DNA of 64,000 nt from positions 310,001 to 374,000 of the forward strand of contig NZ_JAHBCJ010000003.1 in the NCBI RefSeq assembly GCF_018390575.1. The letters are read 5' to 3'. A program made the translations under genes and the position numbers. Under the pieces are notes generated by a model. It was not told where the DNA came from and did no database searches. It worked only from the letters and a program-made list of their open reading frames with translations. Below are positions 58,826 through 64,000 of this stretch, in pieces (position 1 is the stretch's first letter; every line of letters begins with the position of its first letter). This DNA comes from Bhargavaea massiliensis. Its GTDB lineage: Bacteria; Bacillota; Bacilli; Bacillales_A; Planococcaceae.

Positions 58826-59800
58826 ATGAAGAAATGGTTGCTTATCGCAGGGGCAACGCTTGCATTGGCCGGTTGCGGAAACAGCAATGCCGAAGATGGG
58901 GCAGATTTTCCGAACAAGAATGTTGAAATTGTCGCGCCCGCATCGCCGGGAGGCGGGTGGGACTTGACTGCGCGTTCGGTCCAGAAAGCATTGCAGGATA
59001 ATGAACTCGTCACCGAAAATATTAACGTTCAGAATAAGCCTGGCGGCGGCGGAGAAGTGGGATGGAAGTATCTTGAAAAGCAAGATGCTCACACATTGGC
59101 CGTCAACTCCAGTCTTCTGATTACCAATAACCTGCTGGGTACCAGTGAATTAACCCATGAAGATTTCACTCCACTGGCGATCCTTTCCACGGAATGGCTT
59201 TCCATCGCAGTGGCTCCGGATTCGCCATACTCAAACCTTGAAGAGCTGATGAATGCAATTAAGGAAGACCCCAAGTCAATCAAGATTGGTGTAGGACCGG
59301 CACTGGGCAATAACGACCATCTGTCACTTGTTCAATTGGCGGGCGAATACGGTATTGATGCCAAAGACTTGAACTTCCTTGTGTATGAGGGCGGCGGTGA
59401 TGTCGTCACGGCACTGCTGGGCGGCCACGTCGATTTTGTGACCACTTCCATGTCCGAAGTCAAGGAGCAGCACCTCGCCGGAAAGCTGAAGATTCTTGGG
59501 ATTTCCTCCGAGGAGCGTGTAGAAGATCTGGAGGATGTTCCAACGTACCAGGAGCAAGGGGTCGACATGGTCTTTCCTCACTGGCGCGGAATCATGGGCC
59601 CTCCGAATATGACGGAAGAAGAAATTGCTTACTGGGATGAGCAACTGGCCGCCATGGCGGAAACCGAGCTGTGGCAGGAGATCGTTGAGAACAATGACTG
59701 GGATAGCTATTACATGAACAGCGAAGAAACCTCAGCGTTTCTCAAGGAACAGACAGAAATGTATGAAAGCCTTGTAGAGGATGCAGGCATGGGTCAATGA
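58826..59800 (+). CDS. tctC: Tripartite tricarboxylate transporter binding lipoprotein (TctC)
   Basis: A 324-residue lipoprotein: MKKWLLIAGATLALAGC with lipobox cysteine near 17. The TctC/BUG fold carries NVEIVAPASPGGGWDLTARSVQKAL, VQNKPGGGGEVGWKYL and GGHVDFVTTSMSEV, the usual ligand-clamping loops. It captures a tricarboxylate (citrate, tricarballylate or similar) outside the membrane. The ribosome site is GAGGAGG. It is the first gene of a tctC-tctB-tctA-tcuA operon. Confidence 0.94.
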   Translation: MKKWLLIAGATLALAGCGNSNAEDGADFPNKNVEIVAPASPGGGWDLTARSVQKALQDNELVTENINVQNKPGGGGEVGWKYLEKQDAHTLAVNSSLLITNNLLGTSELTHEDFTPLAILSTEWLSIAVAPDSPYSNLEELMNAIKEDPKSIKIGVGPALGNNDHLSLVQLAGEYGIDAKDLNFLVYEGGGDVVTALLGGHVDFVTTSMSEVKEQHLAGKLKILGISSEERVEDLEDVPTYQEQGVDMVFPHWRGIMGPPNMTEEEIAYWDEQLAAMAETELWQEIVENNDWDSYYMNSEETSAFLKEQTEMYESLVEDAGMGQ

Positions 59801-59839
59801 CCCTTACCTGCTTTTCCTTTCGAATAAGGAGGAATGGGT

Positions 59840-60289
59840 ATGAAATGGTTTAAGCTCGGGATGCCGGTCTTCCTGATGATTGTGGGTCTGGCATTCCTGA
59901 TCTCTGCGATTAATCTGCCGAAAGCAAACCTGGGGAATCCGAACGGCCCGCTTTATTTTCCGGTCGGCATCAGCATCCTGCTGATTGTGCTCTCTGTGAT
60001 TTATCTGATCCAGGAACTCCGAAAAGCCCGTGAAGCCAATGATCATATCAGGGAATTGTTCACCGGGCGGACCCCTGTGCTGATCCTCAGCACGATTGTA
60101 CTGGGTGTCGTGTATGCACTGATATTTGAAACGCTGGGCTTTCTCGTTTCGACGATTCTGTTCCTCGGGGCACTGCTGTTCGTCGTCAACGGCCCCAGGA
60201 AATGGGTCTCAAATATTATTGTGACACTCGCATTCTCATTCATGACCTGGTATGCGTTCGGCGAATTGCTGGGCGTCAGCTTGCCTTAA
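59840..60289 (+). CDS. tctB: Tripartite tricarboxylate transporter small membrane subunit (TctB)
   Basis: A 149-residue protein with four hydrophobic segments (about 6-26, 36-57, 80-100, 108-140), as expected for TctB, and the conserved NGPLYFPVGISILL motif. It forms the membrane complex with TctA. ATG 59840 is seven bases after AAGGAGG; ATG 59834 is too close to it. Confidence 0.9.
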   Translation: MKWFKLGMPVFLMIVGLAFLISAINLPKANLGNPNGPLYFPVGISILLIVLSVIYLIQELRKAREANDHIRELFTGRTPVLILSTIVLGVVYALIFETLGFLVSTILFLGALLFVVNGPRKWVSNIIVTLAFSFMTWYAFGELLGVSLP

Positions 60290-60304
60290 GGAGGGGGAAA
60301 CAGC

Positions 60305-61798
60305 ATGGATGCATTTATTGAAGGACTCACAACGTCCCTCCAGCCAATGAATATTTTGTGGATAGTGATCGGCGGCTTCCTGGGTACGGTTGTCGGGATG
60401 CTCCCGGGACTGGGTCCCGCAACAGCTGTTGCCGTCCTCATTCCTGTCACATTCGGGATGGATCCGGTCAGTGCCCTCATTCTGATGGCGGCCATCTACT
60501 ATGGTGCCATGTACGGCGGCTCAAGAAGTTCGATTCTGCTTAACACGCCGGGTGACGGATCGGCCATCGCGGCCACTTTCGACGGATATCCGATGGCCAG
60601 GCAGGGCAAGGCCGGGGAAGCGATGGCACTTTCCGCAGTGGCTTCGTTCGTAGGCGGCATTATGGCAGTATTCGGTTTCATTCTCCTGGCCCAGCCATTG
60701 GCAAACTTTGCGCTCAGGTTCGGCCCGGCCGAGTATTTCCTGCTCATGCTGCTGACATTATCCGCGATCGTCTCGCTTTCGATGGGCAAAATGGTCAAAG
60801 GGTTCATTTCCATGAGCCTGGGGCTTCTGATCGGCACAATCGGAATTGATACCCAATCAGGCGTTTACCGCTTCACTTTTGGAATTACCGAACTGAGTGA
60901 AGGACTCGATTTCCTTATTGTCATTATCGGGATTTACGCTTTGGGGGAAGTGCTATTCAACTTCCTGACTATTGATGAAGACAGTAAAAAAGAGAGGAAA
61001 AAGGTCGGCAAGATCTGGTTTACGAAAGATCAGTGGAAACGGTCACGTATGCCGATGCTGCGCAGCGGTCCGCTAGGATTCATCATCGGCGTACTGCCGG
61101 GAGCCGGCGGAACGATCGCATCGATGCTCAGCTACTCGTCGGAAAAGCAACTTTCCAAAAAGCCGGAAGAGTTCGGGAAGGGTGCCCCGGAAGGGCTTGC
61201 TGCTCCGGAGTCAGCAAATAACGCCGCTTCGGTAGGCGCGATGATTCCGCTCCTTACGATGGGCATTCCGGGTTCCGGTACGACTGCGGTCATGCTTGGA
61301 GCACTGATTATGCTCGGGATACGGCCGGGTCCTCTGCTTTTTGAAAACCAGCCCGAAACGGTCTGGACACTCGTCAACAGTATGTTTATCGGGAACGTTG
61401 CACTCGTCATTATTAACATTGTCCTTGTCGGATTGCTGGTGAAAATTCTTGATACACCGGCGAAAATTCTTTATCCGCTCATCGTCATGCTGGCATTCAT
61501 CGGTACATACACGCTCAGCTACACGGCATTCGACTTCTTCCTGCTGATCCTTTTCGGATACTTTGGTCTGGTTATGAAGATTCTTGATTTCCCGCTGGCA
61601 CCGCTGATTCTCGCGGCCATTGTCGGGGGCGACATGGAACAGAATTTCCGGATGGCTCTCTCTGCATCGAATGGCAGTCTCGGAATCTTCTTCAATTCGG
61701 GAGTATCCATCGCGCTGTTGGTGCTGATCATTCTATCGCTTTGCTACCCACTGATTGTCAAGGCGTTCCAACGCCGCAAAGCCGATCCTATTTCGTAA
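60305..61798 (+). CDS. tctA: Tripartite tricarboxylate transporter large membrane subunit (TctA)
   Basis: A 497-residue protein with about 12 membrane segments. The TctA signature is visible: GTVVGMLPGLGPATAVAVLIPVTF, YYGAMYGGSRSSILLNTPGD, and a second GFIIGVLPGAGGTIASMLSY with ESANNAASVGAMIPLLTMGIPGSGTTAVMLGAL. It is the sodium-driven channel subunit. AAGGAGGGGG precedes ATG. Confidence 0.95.
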   Translation: MDAFIEGLTTSLQPMNILWIVIGGFLGTVVGMLPGLGPATAVAVLIPVTFGMDPVSALILMAAIYYGAMYGGSRSSILLNTPGDGSAIAATFDGYPMARQGKAGEAMALSAVASFVGGIMAVFGFILLAQPLANFALRFGPAEYFLLMLLTLSAIVSLSMGKMVKGFISMSLGLLIGTIGIDTQSGVYRFTFGITELSEGLDFLIVIIGIYALGEVLFNFLTIDEDSKKERKKVGKIWFTKDQWKRSRMPMLRSGPLGFIIGVLPGAGGTIASMLSYSSEKQLSKKPEEFGKGAPEGLAAPESANNAASVGAMIPLLTMGIPGSGTTAVMLGALIMLGIRPGPLLFENQPETVWTLVNSMFIGNVALVIINIVLVGLLVKILDTPAKILYPLIVMLAFIGTYTLSYTAFDFFLLILFGYFGLVMKILDFPLAPLILAAIVGGDMEQNFRMALSASNGSLGIFFNSGVSIALLVLIILSLCYPLIVKAFQRRKADPIS

Positions 61799-61816
61799 AC
61801 AAAGGGTGGATTTCAA

Positions 61817-63325
61817 ATGACAAATCAAAATGTGAAAACTGATTATGATGTAATTGTTGTCGGAGCCGGAAATGCCGCTCTCTGTGCTGCAATTGCTGCG
61901 AAAGAGCAGGGCGGCCATGTGCTCGTATTGGAACGTGCGCCTAAAGAAAAACGCGGCGGAAACTCCTTCTTTACAGACGGCGCGATTCGCGCGGCGTACG
62001 GAAATCTGGATCAGATCCGTGAAGTCATGCCGGAACTGACAGATGAAGAAGCTGCGAATACGGTGATGCCGGAATATACCGAGGATGATTTCTATGATGA
62101 CCTCATGCGCGTCACCAAAAATGAGAGTGATCCTGATCTCGCCCGCACTTTGGTTTCGAAATCCTTTGATACAATCCGCTGGATGAACAGTCATGGCGTG
62201 GAATTCGAACTGAACAAAGCAAACCAGTCATTCGTCGAAGACGGAAAGCGAATCTTCTGGGGCGGCCTTCCGCTAAAGACGAAAGAGAAGGGAATCGGGC
62301 TGATGCGCTCCCTGTTCAACCGTGCGGAAGAACTCGGAATCGATGTTCTGTATGAATCCCGTGCGCTTGAAATTGTCCGGCAAGAGGGACGGGTGTCCGG
62401 CCTGAAAGCTGATGTGGCCGGAGAAGTGAAGACGTTTGGCGCCATAAGTGTCATCCTGGCCTGCGGCAGCTTTGAAGCCAATAAGGAAATGCGCAAGGAA
62501 TATATCGGTGAAGAGTGGGAAGCGGCCGCCGTCCGCGGAACCGAATATAACACCGGTGACGGGATTGACATGGCACTTAAGGCTGGAGCGGTCCGTTTCG
62601 GGCAATGGGACGGGTGCCACTCCATTGGCACCGATGCGAATGTGCCGAAAGTCGGGGACTTCAACAAGCCTGGGGACATTTTTAAAAAGCACTCATATCC
62701 GCTCAGCATCATGCTGAACAAAGAGGGACAGCGTTTTGTCGATGAAGGCGCAGATTTCCGGAACTATACCTATGCCAAGTATGGCAAGGAAGTGCTGAAG
62801 CAGCCTGACCACATCGCTTATCAGATCTACGATTCCAAAGTTCGTCCTCTTCTCCGTCCGGAATATGACCTTGAGGAAGCGACTGTCGTAGAAGCTGATA
62901 CACTTGAAGCACTCGTTGACAAGATTCCAGTGAACAAGGAAGCCTTCCTGGCCACCGTCAGGGAGTATAACGAAGCCGTGCAGGACGGCGAATTCAACCC
63001 GTCCGTGAAAGACGGTAAAGGCACGAAGGGCATTGAACCGCCAAAAACGAACTGGGCCAATACGATTGATGAAGGACCGTTCTATGCCTATCCGGTCACA
63101 TGCGGCATCACGTTCTCGTTCGGCGGGGTGCACGTGGATACGGAAGGACATGTGCTGGACCGGAATGAACAGCCGATTCCGGGCTTGTTTGCAGCAGGCG
63201 AGATGGTCGGCGGCATCTTCTATCACAATTACCCTGGCGGATCCGGACTGATGTCAGGAGCTGTATACGGGAAAATTGCCGGAACAAGCGCCGGCCGCCA
63301 TGTTCAGGCCGTGCAAACAATCTAA
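61817..63325 (+). CDS. tcuA: FAD-dependent tricarballylate dehydrogenase (TcuA)
   Basis: A 502-residue flavoprotein of the fumarate-reductase/succinate-dehydrogenase family. VIVVGAGNAALCAAIAAKEQGGHVLVLERAPKEKRGGNS binds FAD, and the C-terminal TCGITFSFGGVHVDTEGHVL and YPGGSGLMSGAVYGKIAG complete the site. The GGNSFFTDGAIR segment and overall length match TcuA, which oxidises tricarballylate to cis-aconitate. It follows tctA after 18 bases. The electron-accepting partner TcuB is not in the window, so either another electron carrier serves or tcuB lies elsewhere. A related dicarboxylate or tricarboxylate substrate is possible. Confidence 0.88.
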   Translation: MTNQNVKTDYDVIVVGAGNAALCAAIAAKEQGGHVLVLERAPKEKRGGNSFFTDGAIRAAYGNLDQIREVMPELTDEEAANTVMPEYTEDDFYDDLMRVTKNESDPDLARTLVSKSFDTIRWMNSHGVEFELNKANQSFVEDGKRIFWGGLPLKTKEKGIGLMRSLFNRAEELGIDVLYESRALEIVRQEGRVSGLKADVAGEVKTFGAISVILACGSFEANKEMRKEYIGEEWEAAAVRGTEYNTGDGIDMALKAGAVRFGQWDGCHSIGTDANVPKVGDFNKPGDIFKKHSYPLSIMLNKEGQRFVDEGADFRNYTYAKYGKEVLKQPDHIAYQIYDSKVRPLLRPEYDLEEATVVEADTLEALVDKIPVNKEAFLATVREYNEAVQDGEFNPSVKDGKGTKGIEPPKTNWANTIDEGPFYAYPVTCGITFSFGGVHVDTEGHVLDRNEQPIPGLFAAGEMVGGIFYHNYPGGSGLMSGAVYGKIAGTSAGRHVQAVQTI

Positions 63326-63329
63326 CCAG

Positions 63330-63360
63330 AAGCCGCCAAGCATGTTGGCGGCTTTTCTGT
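63330..63360 (+). terminator. Terminator of the tct-tcuA operon
   Basis: AAGCCGCCAA (63330-63339) and TTGGCGGCTT (63345-63354) form a perfect ten-base-pair stem with a five-base loop, followed by TTCTGTT. It begins four bases after the tcuA stop. Confidence 0.88.
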
Positions 63361-63382
63361 TTCAGGAAGAGTGGCTGATTCA

Positions 63383-64000
63383 ATGAAAAAAGGAAAAATC
63401 GGTCTGTTCATTTTGGTATTGCTGTTTTATCTGGTCTTTATACCGGGCTATACACCCTTTCCGGCAGAACTCAAAGCCCTGGTCGTACTGGTTGTTGTCC
63501 AAATTCTATGGATCGGCCGGGTGTTTCCGCTCGCCCTTTCGGCACTGATTCTGATCTTGATTTTGTCACTTCACTTTTTCTCGTATGAAAAAACTTTATC
63601 GTATTTTGCGTCACCTATTGTCTGGCTGATGTTTTCTACCTTTTTTCTCTCCGGGGCATTCATTTCTACAGGGTTGGCGACGAGAGTCTCTCTCTTTGTA
63701 TTGGGCTGGTCAAGGGGTTCCAGCCGCCTGCTCATTCTGATTTCATTTGTTCTGACCGCGATTCTATCTGTTGTTCTGCCCTCAAACGTGGGAAAAGCCA
63801 GTCTGGCCGCTTCGGTATATGACAGTATTCTGAAAAACATGGGTCCCATTGCAGACATGCGGAATACCGGGAAGTCCATGTTTATCGGACTCACCTACAT
63901 CGTGCCTATTTCAGGTGCGCTAGTGGCTACCGGTGCCAGTTCAACGATCTACGCCTTTGGATTAATGGAGAAGCAGGGGGCAGGCTTTGAATACTTGTCA
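63383..64000 (+). CDS. DASS/SLC13-type di-/tricarboxylate transporter, cut by window end
   Basis: The frame from ATG 63383 stays open for 206 codons to the last base. The N-terminal part is highly hydrophobic (MKKGKIGLFILVLLFYLVFIPGY). It shows features of the divalent anion:Na+ symporter family: a WLMFSTFFLSGAFISTGLATRVSL segment and the VLPSNVGKASL block, where SNVGK resembles the substrate/Na+ SNT-type loop. It ends in a VPISGALVATGAS stretch. AGGAAGAG lies upstream. Next to the tricarboxylate genes it is probably a second carboxylate carrier; the C-terminal half is missing. Confidence 0.75.
   Translation, partial: MKKGKIGLFILVLLFYLVFIPGYTPFPAELKALVVLVVVQILWIGRVFPLALSALILILILSLHFFSYEKTLSYFASPIVWLMFSTFFLSGAFISTGLATRVSLFVLGWSRGSSRLLILISFVLTAILSVVLPSNVGKASLAASVYDSILKNMGPIADMRNTGKSMFIGLTYIVPISGALVATGASSTIYAFGLMEKQGAGFEYLS

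Noticed and set aside
1-64000. CRISPR arrays, rRNA, tRNA or prophage genes
   Set aside because: No direct-repeat/spacer pattern, tRNA cloverleaf, rRNA sequence or phage structural gene was seen; the only tandem array is the 21-bp repeat, which has no spacers.

Overview
The window is chromosomal DNA of a moderately GC-rich low-GC-phylum bacterium (Bacillales). The evidence is the purine-rich AGGAGG ribosome sites, the gene types (lutABC, SigL-type rpoN, YwqK/YezG immunity families, YkvI, DcuS/DcuR-like kinase and regulator), CcpA cre-like sites and T-tailed terminators. GC-rich coding DNA in a Bacillus-like gene repertoire suggests a member of the Planococcaceae/Caryophanaceae (for example Bhargavaea- or Sporosarcina-like); this placement is an inference.

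Layout. 1-4373: end of an L-lactate permease gene, a FadR-type regulator and lutABC (L-lactate oxidation). 4374-5057: an intergenic scar with an IS-end-like inverted repeat and a degenerate Bacillaceae-type repeat. 5058-13444: a proline-racemase-family enzyme, an oligopeptide ABC transporter (oppA, B, C and a fused DF ATPase; strikingly AT-rich), a DUF3899 protein and an M24 Xaa-Pro peptidase. 13491-24223: the hydroxyproline core. On the minus strand are a CBS-PAS-AAA+-Fis sigma-54 activator and three subunits (FAD, 2Fe-2S, BFD-like) of a dye-linked D-hydroxyproline dehydrogenase. On the plus strand are the FAD catalytic subunit, a 4-hydroxyproline epimerase, a cysteine-free epimerase paralogue, an NhaC-type antiporter, a DapA-type deaminase and 2,5-dioxovalerate dehydrogenase. 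24300-32130: a small membrane protein, rpoN itself, two more M24 Xaa-Pro peptidases, an amidohydrolase-type prolidase and a prolyl oligopeptidase. 32369-39648: acyl-CoA ligase, three tandem YwqK-type immunity genes plus endonuclease V, nucleoside hydrolase, a YezG-type immunity protein, malic enzyme and a YciI protein. 39717-44840: a 21-bp tandem repeat and a Fur-controlled siderophore uptake operon divergent from a ferredoxin-NADP reductase. 45178-49361: RpiR regulator, GNAT acyltransferase, N-succinylamino-acid racemase-like enzyme, YkvI transporter. 49470-56018: secreted 5'-nucleotidase and a giant secreted nuclease. 56391-64000: two-component system, TctCBA tricarboxylate transporter, tricarballylate dehydrogenase and the start of a DASS-type transporter.

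The main discovery is a locally encoded sigma-54 regulon. Six -24/-12 promoters with the exact GG-N10-GC spacing stand directly before the proline-racemase-family gene (5005), the dehydrogenase accessory operon (15353-15369, minus), the catalytic dehydrogenase/epimerase/deaminase operon (17097), an M24 peptidase (27189-27205, minus), the prolidase (27484) and the prolyl oligopeptidase (32167-32183, minus). A sigma-54 activator and the sigma-54 gene lie between them. Together the genes describe uptake of proline/hydroxyproline-rich peptides (collagen or gelatin fragments), their cleavage next to proline, and conversion of trans-4-hydroxy-L-proline through cis-4-hydroxy-D-proline, pyrroline-4-hydroxy-2-carboxylate and 2-oxoglutarate semialdehyde to 2-oxoglutarate. 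The promoters also fix several start codons. All functional assignments come from reading motifs, without database searches.
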